From CAVQAH01 sp963784195 (GTDB lineage: Bacteria > Acidobacteriota > Vicinamibacteria > Vicinamibacterales > 2-12-FULL-66-21), in contig CAWARA010000019.1 in NCBI GenBank assembly GCA_963784195.1, forward strand, positions 1-64,000: a stretch of DNA of 64,000 bases, in the 5' to 3' direction. Each line of letters starts with the position of its first letter. Position 1 is the first letter of the stretch. The translations under genes were made by a program, and so were the position numbers. The notes under the pieces were generated by a model that searched no databases, had not been told where the DNA came from, and saw only the letters and a program-made list of their open reading frames with translations. Positions 43,213-51,643 of this stretch are shown in pieces.

Positions 43213-45585
43213 TCATCGCAACTGCGCGTCCACTTCGTCGAAGTAATCCTTCTTCACGAGCACTTCCCGGGCTTTGCCGCCGGCGCCGCCGGACACGAGG
43301 CCTTCGGCCTCCATCATGTCGACGAGGCGTGCAGCGCGGCTGAACCCGATCCGCAGCCGGCGCTGCAGGTACGAGATCGAGGCCTGGCCGCTCGACACCA
43401 CGATCCGCGCCGCTTCGTCGTACAGATCGTCCTTTGCGAAGTCGAGCTCGGTAGCCGACTGCTTGTCCTCTTGTGTAATCGTCTCGTCGTAGGTCGGCTT
43501 GCCCTGCTTGCGCAGGAAGCTCGCCAGTCGCGCGCTCTCCTGCTCGGAGATGTAGGGCCCGTGCAGCCGGACGAATCTCGAGGAGGCGGGCGGCAGGTAG
43601 AGCATGTCGCCCTTGCCGAGCAGCTGCTCCGCGCCGTTGCCATCGAGAATCGTGCGGGAGTCGATTTTCGACGACACGCGGAACGAGATGCGCGCCGGGA
43701 GGTTGGCCTTGATGAGACCCGTAATGACGTCGACCGACGGCCGCTGCGTGGCGAGGATCAGATGGATGCCGACCGCGCGCGCCATCTGCGCCAGGCGTGC
43801 GATCGATTCTTCGACCTCGTTGCTCGCCACCATCATCAGGTCCGCCAGCTCGTCAATCAGCACGACGATGAAGGGGAGCGGTCTGACTTCGTTGCCAAGA
43901 TCGTCGACGAGCGACGCGTTCTTCTCGGCCTGCGCGAGCTGGATGTTCCGGTTGTACTGCTCGATGTTGCGGACGCCGACCTTCGCGAGCGTCTTGTAGC
44001 GCTCTTCCATCTCGCGGACGGCCCATCGCAACGCGTTCGCCGCCAGCTTCGGATCGACCACGACCGGCGTCAGGAGGTGAGGGATGTCCTCGTACATCCC
44101 CAGCTCGAGACGCTTCGGGTCGATCATGATCAGACGCACGTCGTCCGGTGATGCGCGAAAGAGGATGCTGGAAAGCATCGCGTTCACGCTGACGGACTTG
44201 CCGGTGCCGGTCGAGCCGGCGATCAGCAGGTGCGGCATCGTGGCGAGATCGCTCACGAACGGTTCACCGTGGATCGTCTTGCCGAGCGCCAGCGTCAGCT
44301 TCGACTGCGAGCGCCGATACGCGTCGGACTCGAGAAGCTCGCGAAGTGAAATCTGCTCGCGGTTCGGGTTCGGAATCTGAATGCCGACGGTGGACTTGCC
44401 GGGAATCCGGTCGATGAGCACCGACTCCGCCTGCATGGCCAGACAGAGGTCGTCAGCGAGGCCCGTGACCTTGCTGTACTTCACGCCCGCGTCCGGTTTG
44501 AATTCGTAGGTCGTGACGACCGGTCCCGGATGAATCTGGGAGACCGCACCCTCGACCGAGAACTCGCGGCACTTCTCTTCCAGCAGGCGCGCCCCTTCCA
44601 TGAGCTCGCGTTCGTCGATCTTGTGCTCGCCGCGCGGTGCGTCGAGGAGCGCCAGCGGCGGGGGAGTGTAGACGCCGCGCTTGCGCTCGGCCGGCAGCTT
44701 CTCGGGCTCCGGCAAGGGCAGCGTCGGCGCGGCAGGCGTAGCCGCTGGACGCCTGATCGCTGGCGCCGGCGTCGGCTTCGACGAAGCTGCCTTGAGCGCC
44801 GCCGCGGCCGCCCCGACCATCGCCGCTGTTCGAGAAGGCTTCGCTGGAGCGACCTCCTCCTTCTCCTTCGGCTCCTCCCGCTTCGGTTCTTCGCGCGCCG
44901 CGGGACGCGTCTTGACGTCGATTACCGGCTCCTTGCCACTCTTGCCCAGGTGCTTCTTGAGGACGTCCTGACGCTCTTTCTCGCGCCGCGCCTCCTCGCG
45001 CCGGGCGCGCATGGCACCGAGCGCGGCGGCCCAGCGATCTTTCGCGAGCTGACCGAAGAACGCGAAGAAGCGGCCGAACGAGAACTGCGTCGCGAGCACC
45101 GTTGCCAGGAAGAGCAGCGTGAGAATCAGAATGATCGACCCGGTGCGATTGAGGTATTCGGCCAGCGCCCCAGCCACCCATTTCCCGATGTATCCGCCGG
45201 CCAGGAAGTCCTTGCCGGAGACCTCGAGGCTGCCGAACGCGAGCGACAGGAAGGCCGCCACGCAGGCGAAGAGCAATCCGGCGCCGAAGACTTTCGTATA
45301 GGCGGCGTCGAGCACCCGGCACCAGAAGTAGTGCCAGCCAATCACCACCATGACGATCGGAATCAGATATGCCGCGTAACCCAGCAGCTGGAACGACAAC
45401 TCGCCGATGAACGCGCCGATGCGTCCCGCAAAATTCGCCGGGGGGAGGTCTGGACCCGTATTGAAGAACCACACCGGGTCCGACGCGCTGTAACTGGCCA
45501 GCGAAATCAGCCAGATCAGCGCCATCGCGAACAGGCCGACGCCGATCACCTCGCTCAATCGACGGGAAAGCGCGGATCCGGCCAT
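43213..45585 (-). CDS. ftsK: DNA translocase FtsK/SpoIIIE
   Basis: A 790-residue chromosome-segregation motor at the division septum. The N-terminus has four or five transmembrane helices (about residues 15-170), then a charged linker rich in Lys/Glu/Pro/Ala (about 190-310). The alpha/beta motor has GVKYSKVTGLADDLCLAM, Walker A IAGSTGTGKSVSVNAML, Walker B FIVVLIDELADLMM and ATQRPSVDVITGLIKANLPARI. The gamma winged-helix domain at the end (SISYLQRRLRIGFSRAARLVDMMEAEG) recognises KOPS-type DNA. Its ATG overlaps the stop of the RNase J gene (TGATG). Confidence 0.95.
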   Translation of the reverse strand: MAGSALSRRLSEVIGVGLFAMALIWLISLASYSASDPVWFFNTGPDLPPANFAGRIGAFIGELSFQLLGYAAYLIPIVMVVIGWHYFWCRVLDAAYTKVFGAGLLFACVAAFLSLAFGSLEVSGKDFLAGGYIGKWVAGALAEYLNRTGSIILILTLLFLATVLATQFSFGRFFAFFGQLAKDRWAAALGAMRARREEARREKERQDVLKKHLGKSGKEPVIDVKTRPAAREEPKREEPKEKEEVAPAKPSRTAAMVGAAAAALKAASSKPTPAPAIRRPAATPAAPTLPLPEPEKLPAERKRGVYTPPPLALLDAPRGEHKIDERELMEGARLLEEKCREFSVEGAVSQIHPGPVVTTYEFKPDAGVKYSKVTGLADDLCLAMQAESVLIDRIPGKSTVGIQIPNPNREQISLRELLESDAYRRSQSKLTLALGKTIHGEPFVSDLATMPHLLIAGSTGTGKSVSVNAMLSSILFRASPDDVRLIMIDPKRLELGMYEDIPHLLTPVVVDPKLAANALRWAVREMEERYKTLAKVGVRNIEQYNRNIQLAQAEKNASLVDDLGNEVRPLPFIVVLIDELADLMMVASNEVEESIARLAQMARAVGIHLILATQRPSVDVITGLIKANLPARISFRVSSKIDSRTILDGNGAEQLLGKGDMLYLPPASSRFVRLHGPYISEQESARLASFLRKQGKPTYDETITQEDKQSATELDFAKDDLYDEAARIVVSSGQASISYLQRRLRIGFSRAARLVDMMEAEGLVSGGAGGKAREVLVKKDYFDEVDAQLR

Positions 45586-47243
45586 CAGATCTCCATGATC
45601 ACCGGCAGCACCAGCGGCCGGAGCCCCGAGCGTTTGCGGAAGAACCTCTGCAGATCCACGCGAATCTTCTCCTTGATGAGCCCAGGGTCGGTGCGTTCTT
45701 CCACGCTGGCCCCTTCGATGGTCGCCGCCAGCAGCGACGGAATCTCCTTCAGCAGCGCCTCGGTCCTTGCGTCCAGCACGAACCCGCGCGTGATAACGTC
45801 AGGCGTCTCCTCGAGCGCTCCCGACTGCCGTCCGATGGCGACGACGGGGACGACCAGACCGTCACCGGACAGGTGCCGCCGATCCCGGAGCACCTCGTCG
45901 CCGACCTCACCACTGCGGGTGCCGTCGATCAGAATGCGGCCGGCGGGTACCTTGTCGGTGATCCGGCCCCCCTCGCCGTCAAAACTGATGAGATCCCCGT
46001 TTTCGGCCAGCAGCACCTTCGTTCCCCGCGAGACGGTGGCCGCCACGCGGGCATGCCGCGACAGCTGACGGTACTCCCCGTGTATCGGCACGAAGTAGCG
46101 CGGTCTGACCAGGGAGAGCATCAGTTTCAGCTCTTCCTGGCTTCCATGGCCGGAAACATGGACGTGCTTGATGCCTTCGTGGACCACCTCAGCGCCGCGC
46201 CGGGCGATGTGGTTCATCACGCGGCCGATAGTCTTCTCGTTACCTGGAATCTCCCGGGCCGAGAAGACCACCACGTCGTCCGGCTGAAGATTCACGTGCC
46301 GGTGGTCGTCGATGGCAATCCTGGGCAGGGCAGCCTGCGGCTCACCCTGCGATCCGGTGCAGATGCAGACCACGTCCTGGGCCGGAAAACTCCGGACGTC
46401 GGAATCGCGAATCTGCACGCCAGCCGGCATCCTCAGATACCCCAGCCGTTGGGCGATCTCCGAGTTCTCCATCACGCCCCGCCCGACGAACGCGACACGC
46501 CGATCGAACTGAGCCGCCAGGTCCACCACGATCTGCATCCTGTAGATGCTCGAGGCGAACATGGCCACGACGATCTTTCCGGCCGCGCTCGTGAAGATCT
46601 CCTCGAACGCGTCGGTCACCTCGATTTCCGACCCCGTGAATCCGCGCCGCTCGACGTTGGTGCTGTCGGCAAACAAGGCGAGGACACCGGCTTCGCCCAG
46701 CTGCGCGAGGCGGTGAAAATCGACGTGCTCGCCGTCGAGGGGCGTCTGATCGATCTTGAAATCGCCCGTATGCACGATCACGCCATGCGGCGTTTCTATC
46801 GCCAGCGCGACGCAATCGGGCATGCTGTGCGTAACGCGCAGGAACTCGATTGTGAACACGCCCACGGTTACACGCTCGCGCGGCCGGACGCGCACCAGCC
46901 GGCTCTTCAGGTCCTCGCCGGGCTCCGCAGTCTTGAACTCGTCGCGGCGGCCTTCGAGCTTCGATTCGACGAACTCGAGCGTCAGCGGCGTGCCGTACAC
47001 GGGCCCCTGCACGTAGGGAAGCACGTGCGGCACTGCGCCGATGTGGTCCTCGTGCCCGTGTGTCAACACGAGGGCCGCGATCCGGAACTGCTGAAGCAGG
47101 CGAAGATCCGGGATGATCAGATCTACGCCCAGCAGCTCGGGCTCGGGGAACATCACCCCCGCATCGACCAGGATGGCCGTCTCGCCGCAGGCGATGACCA
47201 TCATGTTCATGCCGAACTCGCCAAGACCCCCCAGCGGGATCAC
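45585..47243 (-). CDS. rnj: Ribonuclease J (metallo-beta-lactamase / beta-CASP)
   Basis: A 552-residue RNase with IPLGGLGEFGMNMM at the N-terminus, zinc motif LTHGHEDHIGAVPHVL, HTGDFKIDQTPLDG, LFADSTNVERRGFTGSE and C-terminal VHVSGHGSQEELKLML and FVPIHGEYRQL of the beta-CASP and RMMBL-like regions. RNase J has 5'-to-3' exonuclease and endonuclease activity on mRNA and rRNA. The GTG start at 47243 gives an N-terminus a few residues shorter than usual; no better start codon is visible upstream. The downstream gene is ftsK. Confidence 0.92.
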   Translation of the reverse strand: MIPLGGLGEFGMNMMVIACGETAILVDAGVMFPEPELLGVDLIIPDLRLLQQFRIAALVLTHGHEDHIGAVPHVLPYVQGPVYGTPLTLEFVESKLEGRRDEFKTAEPGEDLKSRLVRVRPRERVTVGVFTIEFLRVTHSMPDCVALAIETPHGVIVHTGDFKIDQTPLDGEHVDFHRLAQLGEAGVLALFADSTNVERRGFTGSEIEVTDAFEEIFTSAAGKIVVAMFASSIYRMQIVVDLAAQFDRRVAFVGRGVMENSEIAQRLGYLRMPAGVQIRDSDVRSFPAQDVVCICTGSQGEPQAALPRIAIDDHRHVNLQPDDVVVFSAREIPGNEKTIGRVMNHIARRGAEVVHEGIKHVHVSGHGSQEELKLMLSLVRPRYFVPIHGEYRQLSRHARVAATVSRGTKVLLAENGDLISFDGEGGRITDKVPAGRILIDGTRSGEVGDEVLRDRRHLSGDGLVVPVVAIGRQSGALEETPDVITRGFVLDARTEALLKEIPSLLAATIEGASVEERTDPGLIKEKIRVDLQRFFRKRSGLRPLVLPVIMEI

Positions 47244-47542
47244 CTGGAGAGGCGGATCGCTCGGCTGTCGGCGATCGTCAGTCGTGGGTCCCAGTCGCCA
47301 GTCCTCTGTTGGTAGTTGTTAGTTGGCGCGAGCTCGGTCTCAGAACACGAGGCGACGGAGAACCGCCGGGGAGGCGGGACCGGAACCGGTGCGGGAGGGC
47401 CGCACGGAGCGTGTTCACCGGACATGGCCGCTGGGACGGCAGGTCCGGGACCTCAAAAACTCGCGAAACTATAGCACAGCTTCCGTTTACGACGAAGTCG
47501 GGGACGAAGTTGGGGACGGAGTTCAGGGGACGGAGTTCAGGG

Positions 47543-47840
47543 GACGGAGGTGACGGAGAGAACGGAACGAGCTTCAACTCAGAGAAACGGAGCAACGGAG
47601 GTTCGTTGCCGGTCGCCACACTGCAGCCGATGCCGGCCCGGCCATGGGCCGGGCCGTGCGATCGACTGACACCCGAGAACACAAGCCACGTGTTCAGAGT
47701 AGGGTGGCTTGTGTTCTCGGGTGTCAGTCGATCGCTCGCCGCGCAAGCGCGGCGGCATCGGCGCACGTGGCTTGCAGCCTCCGTTTCTCTGCGTCTCTGA
47801 GTTGAAGCTCGTTCCGTTCCCTCCATCCCCTCCCTCCGTC
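47543..47840. repeat. Cloverleaf-like long inverted repeat, copy 1
   Basis: Outer arms share AACGGAACGAGCTTCAACTC (47561-47580) with a perfect inverse copy at 47799-47818, extended by CTCAGAGA. Inside, CCGATGCC/GGCATCGG encloses three hairpins: GGCCCGGCC-ATG-GGCCGGGCC on the left (47635-47655), a perfect 32-bp apical stem (47658-47689 with 47704-47735, loop GTGTTCAGAGTAGG), and CGCCGCGC-AA-GCGCGGCG on the right (47737-47754). It fills much of the 643-nt gap between the RNase J start and the rsmA 3' end; no gene was found there. Confidence 0.88.
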
Positions 47841-47886
47841 AGCGCTGCTCCAACGCCCCCGTCACGTATTTGGCGCGGTCGGAGAA

Positions 47887-48696
47887 TCAGCAAGCAAGCA
47901 AGTTGGCTAAATGACCGAATTCCTGCAGCGTCAGCGTCTCGGGCCGGCGGACAGGGTCGATGTTGGCGGAAACCAACAAATCCCGGACGTTGACACCCCT
48001 GCCTTCGGCAAACGGTCGCAAAGAATTGCCGAGGGTCTTCCGCCGTTGCGTGAAGACCGACCGAATCATCCCTGTAAAGACAGCGTCGTCAACGAGCCGG
48101 ACGGCCGGCTGCTCGAGGAATCTGAGGCGGATCACCGCCGAATGCACCTTCGGCGGCGGCCGGAAGGCTCCCGGAGGGAGCGACAGCAGGCGCTGAACGT
48201 CCGCCCGGAGCTGGACGAGAACTGAAAGGACTCCGTAATCGCCAGTGCCGGGGCCGGCTTCGATACGGTCCGCCACCTCACGCTGCAACATCAGCGTAGC
48301 GTCAGTGAAGACGCCGGTTGAACGCTGGACTTCGAGCAGCTTGAAGAGGATCGGCGACGCGACGTTGTAGGGAAGATTCCCGGCCACCCGAAGCGGCGCG
48401 TCGCTCGGCCAGCGTGCAGCATCCGTTTCAAGAAAGTCCTGACGAATGATGGTGACGTTGGCAGGAACCTGCGGTTCGAGCGCCGAGGCCATGTCGCGAT
48501 CGATCTCGACGGCCACGAGGGATTGAACCCGCGGAGCCAGCCGCAACGTCAGCGCGCCCGGACCCGGACCGATCTCCAGGAACCGGTCGTCAGGCCGGGG
48601 ATCGATGGCCTTCACCAGCTTGTCCGCCCATGCGGGTTCCAGGAAATGCTGGCCGAAGCGCTTGCGCGCCTGCGGACGCCCCGGTCTAGATGTCAT
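47887..48696 (-). CDS. rsmA: 16S rRNA (A1518/A1519-N6,N6) dimethyltransferase RsmA/KsgA
   Basis: A 269-residue methyltransferase that dimethylates two adjacent adenines near the 3' end of 16S rRNA. Motifs: ARKRFGQHFLEP, SAM-binding LEIGPGPGALTLRLA, VEIDRDM, catalytic AGNLPYNVASPILFKLL, ATLMLQREVADRI and FRPPPKVHSAVIRL. ATG 48696 is chosen for a normal N-terminus and lies within the last codons of the upstream zincin gene (11-nt overlap). Confidence 0.94.
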   Translation of the reverse strand: MTSRPGRPQARKRFGQHFLEPAWADKLVKAIDPRPDDRFLEIGPGPGALTLRLAPRVQSLVAVEIDRDMASALEPQVPANVTIIRQDFLETDAARWPSDAPLRVAGNLPYNVASPILFKLLEVQRSTGVFTDATLMLQREVADRIEAGPGTGDYGVLSVLVQLRADVQRLLSLPPGAFRPPPKVHSAVIRLRFLEQPAVRLVDDAVFTGMIRSVFTQRRKTLGNSLRPFAEGRGVNVRDLLVSANIDPVRRPETLTLQEFGHLANLLAC

Positions 48697-49084
48697 CGAG
48701 CGACTCGCCGCGCCAGAACTTCTCTTCAATCTCCTCGATCTCTTCCTCGCTCATCCCGAAGTAATGCCCGAACTCGTGGATGATGGTTTCGGCGATGCAG
48801 TCGCGAATCTCGTCGTCGTCCTCGCACGCTTCCTCGATCGGCCCCTGATAGATCGAAATGCGATCGGGCAGGGCATTGCCGTAGCCCCATCCCCGGTCCG
48901 GCAAAGGCGTGCCCTGATAGAGCCCGAACAGCGTCTCGCCAGGGTCGGCCTCGACGTCATCGAGCACGTCCGGCGGAGGCTCATCCTCCACGACGACGGC
49001 CACGTTACGCATCTCGCGGCGGAACCGTGCGGGGATTTCACGGAGGGCTTCTTCGACGAGCTCGGTGAACTGTTCGCGGGTCAT
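48686..49084 (-). CDS. Zincin-like metallopeptidase family protein (minimal zincin)
   Basis: A 132-residue acidic protein with the zinc motif IIHEFGHYFGMSEEEIEE (HExGH-x2-G-x2-E), the pattern of the PF06262-type minimal zincins. N-terminal FTELVEEALREIPARFRREMRNVAVVVEDEPP and RISIYQGPIE fit that family. Cytoplasmic, substrate unknown. It overlaps both neighbours (nth by 4 nt, rsmA by 11 nt), which suggests one transcript. Confidence 0.82.
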   Translation of the reverse strand: MTREQFTELVEEALREIPARFRREMRNVAVVVEDEPPPDVLDDVEADPGETLFGLYQGTPLPDRGWGYGNALPDRISIYQGPIEEACEDDDEIRDCIAETIIHEFGHYFGMSEEEIEEIEEKFWRGESLDDI

Positions 49085-50028
49085 TTTTGGGTTTGCCGCG
49101 GGGCCCCGCCCCCGCGATTGCCTGCGGCTTTGCCGCTCGCCGTACTCGGGGAGCGATCCGCTTTCAGATCGGCTCTGTCCTGCGGCCCCACTGCCGCGAC
49201 CGTGCCTCGCGGCTTTGGCGCTCGGCGTACTTCGGGGAGCGATCCGCTTTCAGATCGGCTCTGTCCTGCGGCCCCGCTGCCGCGACCTGTGCCTCGCGGC
49301 TTTGCCGCTCGGCGATCGGTGCTTCGAGGCTTTGGTGGGCGGCGCACGGAAGCGCGTTGTGTGGCCTCGTAGAAGTTGCAGTCGGTTCGGACAATGCAGC
49401 GGTCGCAGAGGGGGCGGGGCTTGCAGATGCGGCGGCCGTGCAGGATCAGCGTGTCGGAGGCTTGTGTCCACTCGGCGGGGGGGACTGCCGCATTCAGTTG
49501 TTGTTCGACGATCACGGGATCGTCGGACCTGGCGATGCCGATCCGATTGGAGACTCGCAGCACATGGCGATCGACCGGCAGGCCTGGCACGCCGAGGGCG
49601 TGACCGAGGACGACGTTGGCGGTCTTGCGGCCGACGCCTGGCAGGGCGGTGAGTTCATCCATCGTCTTTGGGATCTCGCCGGCGTGGTGCTCGACGACCT
49701 CGGTGGACATGCCGATGAGCGATCGGGACTTGGCGCGGAAGAAACCGGTCGACTGGATCTGCGGCTCGAGCTCGTCAGTCGTCGCGTTGGCTAGCGCTCG
49801 TGCATCGGGGTATCGGCGGAACAGCGTGGGCGTGACCTGATTGACGCGCTCGTCTGTGCACTGCGCGGAAAGGATCGTCGCGACGAGCAACTCGTAGGGG
49901 TTCGAGTAGTGCAGCTCGGTGTCGGCATTCGGGTGCTGAGTGAACAGCTGGTGGAGAATCCGGCGGGCGACGGCGGGCGGTTTGGATGGCTTCGGTATCG
50001 CGCGTCGCGCGGCAGGCCGTTTCGGCAT
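49081..50028 (-). CDS. nth: Endonuclease III with a repeat-derived C-terminal extension
   Basis: A 315-residue DNA glycosylase/AP lyase. The family core spans about residues 15-225: ILSAQCTDERVNQVTPTLF, the helix-hairpin-helix LPGVGRKTANVVLGHA with the catalytic Lys, PVDRHVLRVSNR with the catalytic Asp, and the Fe-S cluster ligands C-x5-C-x2-C-x5-C in CKPRPLCDRCIVRTDC (the usual first spacing is x6). The last 85 residues are a Ser/Arg/Pro/Gly-rich tail encoded by 85-87 bp DNA repeats and absent from normal Nth. It excises oxidised pyrimidines. ATG 50028 follows a palindromic element. Confidence 0.9.
   Translation of the reverse strand: MPKRPAARRAIPKPSKPPAVARRILHQLFTQHPNADTELHYSNPYELLVATILSAQCTDERVNQVTPTLFRRYPDARALANATTDELEPQIQSTGFFRAKSRSLIGMSTEVVEHHAGEIPKTMDELTALPGVGRKTANVVLGHALGVPGLPVDRHVLRVSNRIGIARSDDPVIVEQQLNAAVPPAEWTQASDTLILHGRRICKPRPLCDRCIVRTDCNFYEATQRASVRRPPKPRSTDRRAAKPRGTGRGSGAAGQSRSESGSLPEVRRAPKPRGTVAAVGPQDRADLKADRSPSTASGKAAGNRGGGAPRQTQK
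49124..49325. repeat. 85-87 bp tandem repeat inside the 3' end of nth
   Basis: Units starting GCGGCTTTGCCGCTCG at 49124, 49209 and (partial) 49296 share GGGGAGCGATCCGCTTTCAG, then GATCGGCTCTGTCCTGCGGC, then CTGCCGCGACC. The period is 85 then 87 nt, not a multiple of three, so successive units are read in different frames and make different peptides. The units appear to have expanded after insertion at the gene end. Confidence 0.85.
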
Positions 50029-50064
50029 GTGCCGATTGTAGTTGGTGTTTGAGGTGGGCGTGGC

Positions 50065-50377
50065 GACGGAGGTTACGGAGGGAACGGAACGAGCTTCAAC
50101 TCGGAGACGCGGAGCAACGGAGACCACGCAGGTGGTGCCGGTGGCCGATGCCGCCGCGCGATGCGCGGCGGGCGATCGACCGAGGCCCCACGGACGCAAG
50201 CCGCGTTCAGAGTTGGATAGAGGCGGCTTGTGTCCGTGGGGCCTCGGTCGATCGCCGGCCCGGCCGATGGCCGGGCCGCCATCGGCTCGGAACGCCAGTT
50301 GAGGGTGAACTCTGTTAGACTCCGTTCCTCCGTTTCTCCGAGTTGAAGCTCGTTCCGTTCCCTCCGTAACCTCCGTC
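50065..50377. repeat. Cloverleaf-like long inverted repeat, copy 2
   Basis: Outer stem 50065-50107 with 50335-50377 contains the same AACGGAACGAGCTTCAACTC (50083-50102, inverse 50340-50359). The interior has CCGCCGCGC-GAT-GCGCGGCGG on the left (50151-50171), a 33-bp apical stem (50172-50204 with 50223-50255, one G-T wobble, loop containing TTCAGAGTTGG) and CGGCCCGGCC-GAT-GGCCGGGCCG on the right (50256-50278). Compared with copy 1 the two side hairpins have changed places, and the stem bases differ with compensation. It occupies the 364-nt gap between nth and the next gene; no gene is present. Confidence 0.88.
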
Positions 50378-50392
50378 AGCTGCCGCGCGCGT

Positions 50393-51287
50393 TCACCGGC
50401 TTGCGGTCGTCGGCAGCCTGGTGCCCTTCGCAGGAACAGCGGTCAGCAGAGCAATCAAGGCCTTGCTGTTGGCTTTCAGCCTCGACGTGCCGACGACGAC
50501 CGTCTCGCCAACGTCCATCGAGAACGACGTGTCGATCACCAGCCGGCCGCGCGACGAGTCCTTGCTCTGATACCTCATCGCCGACTGTGATCGCTGCCGT
50601 CGCTCCATCGCTTCAAGCTGCGACTTGAGCTCCTTCGCGACATCCTCCTGATTGGCGCGTCGCGCTTCTGTCAGCTTTTGCCGCGTGGCCAAGATCTCGC
50701 GTTCCATCTTTTCGGTTTCTCGTTGCCGCTCGGCCACGGAGGCCATTTCTGCCACCGCATACTCGGATACGCCAGCGTCCCTCAATGTGAAGCGGACCGA
50801 CACGCGCACGCCTTCGCCGCGGCTCGTCGCCAGGTTCACCTCGTAGTCCTGCTCTTCGGGACCGCGCAGGCGCGTCGTGGTATTGCCGGTACTCTGCCCG
50901 AGAATCCAGGCCGCATCGACCAGCTTGTAGGACTTGTAAGGCAGGAACTCCTTCATGTCCGTCAGCGCCCGCCGTGCCGCCGGGGGCACGTCGTCGGGCG
51001 CCGTAGCGGCCTGCAGGTCGGCGACCACGAGCACCACGCTGAACCCCTGCGGCGCGCGAAAGGCGTCACGGCTCTGCGCGGGCGGCGCAGGCTGCGGGGT
51101 AGGCTGGCCGCGGTGTCTGCGCGGACGGCGGCTGCGTGCGCGGCGTCTGCACTGCTGGCACCGAACTACGCGGCGCCTGCGCTGGCGGCGCGGACGTCGG
51201 TGGCGCTTGTTGCGCCCGCACACCGATTCCGCTGGCCAGCGCCACGGCCGCCGCGATGGCCGAGACGTGTCGAACGCCGCACGTCAT
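50393..51287 (-). CDS. Secreted protein of unknown function with coiled coil, frameshifted
   Basis: Begins at ATG 51287 with a signal peptide (HVSAIAAAVALASGIGVRAQ) and a Pro/Gln/Ala-rich stretch. The frame breaks near 51105-51112 (one extra base in CCGCGGCC); the next frame continues GQPTPQPAPPAQSRDAFR into a domain FSVVLVVADLQAATAPDDVPPAARRALTDMKEFLPYKSYKLVDAAWILG, a strongly charged coiled coil (about ERQRETEKMEREILATRQKLTEA ... LKSQLEAMERRQR) and FSMDVGETVVVGTSRL. Restored length is about 297 residues. It overlaps the next gene by 4 nt and is the third gene of an ECF sigma operon, so it may be the regulated envelope target. No known family recognised. Confidence 0.65.
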
Positions 51288-51643
51288 GGAAGGGTCTCCT
51301 TGATAGTGAACTCCGGATCGAATACCCAGATGATCCGGGTTCCGCCAGGTGTCGAGAATTGCAGTTGCCGGCGATGCTCGGTTGGCGCGGTTCGAATAGT
51401 CTCTGGCTGTGGCCTTACGTTTTCCACGTCGATCGTCCACTTGCGGCCGGCCACAATGCCCGCCGCAACCATCAAGGCCACCATCGTTGCCATCGCCAGC
51501 GGTTGATGCCAGGGAGTCCGCACAACGTCGGGCCGTCGCGACGCATCGACCACGGTGCGACGCATCGCGTCCACCTGCATCGTCGACAGCTCGGAATCGG
51601 CCGCCGGATCGGCTTCGCGCAGGATGTCAGCAAGGTTTTTCAT
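51284..51643 (-). CDS. Small membrane protein, probable anti-sigma factor
   Basis: A 119-residue protein with a helical cytoplasmic part (1-45), a single transmembrane helix (about 47-66, PLAMATMVALMVAAGIVAG) and a short periplasmic part ending STPGGTRIIWVFDPEFTIKETLP. It lies between an ECF sigma gene (17-nt overlap) and a secreted protein. Position and topology suggest it restrains the sigma factor, but no zinc-finger motif is present, so the role is inferred. Confidence 0.6.
   Translation of the reverse strand: MKNLADILREADPAADSELSTMQVDAMRRTVVDASRRPDVVRTPWHQPLAMATMVALMVAAGIVAGRKWTIDVENVRPQPETIRTAPTEHRRQLQFSTPGGTRIIWVFDPEFTIKETLP

Noticed and set aside
47278..47826. Open frames on both strands through the 47.3-47.9 kb gap
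   Set aside because: They are translations of a long inverted repeat; both strands give near-mirror peptides (for example SELKLVPFPPSPP), which is expected from a palindrome and not from coding selection.
47543..50377. Integron attC sites or tRNA genes
   Set aside because: The stems are far longer than attC R boxes, no GTTRRRY core at the ends, no cassette genes or integrase, and no tRNA anticodon or T-loop consensus was found in the cloverleaf.
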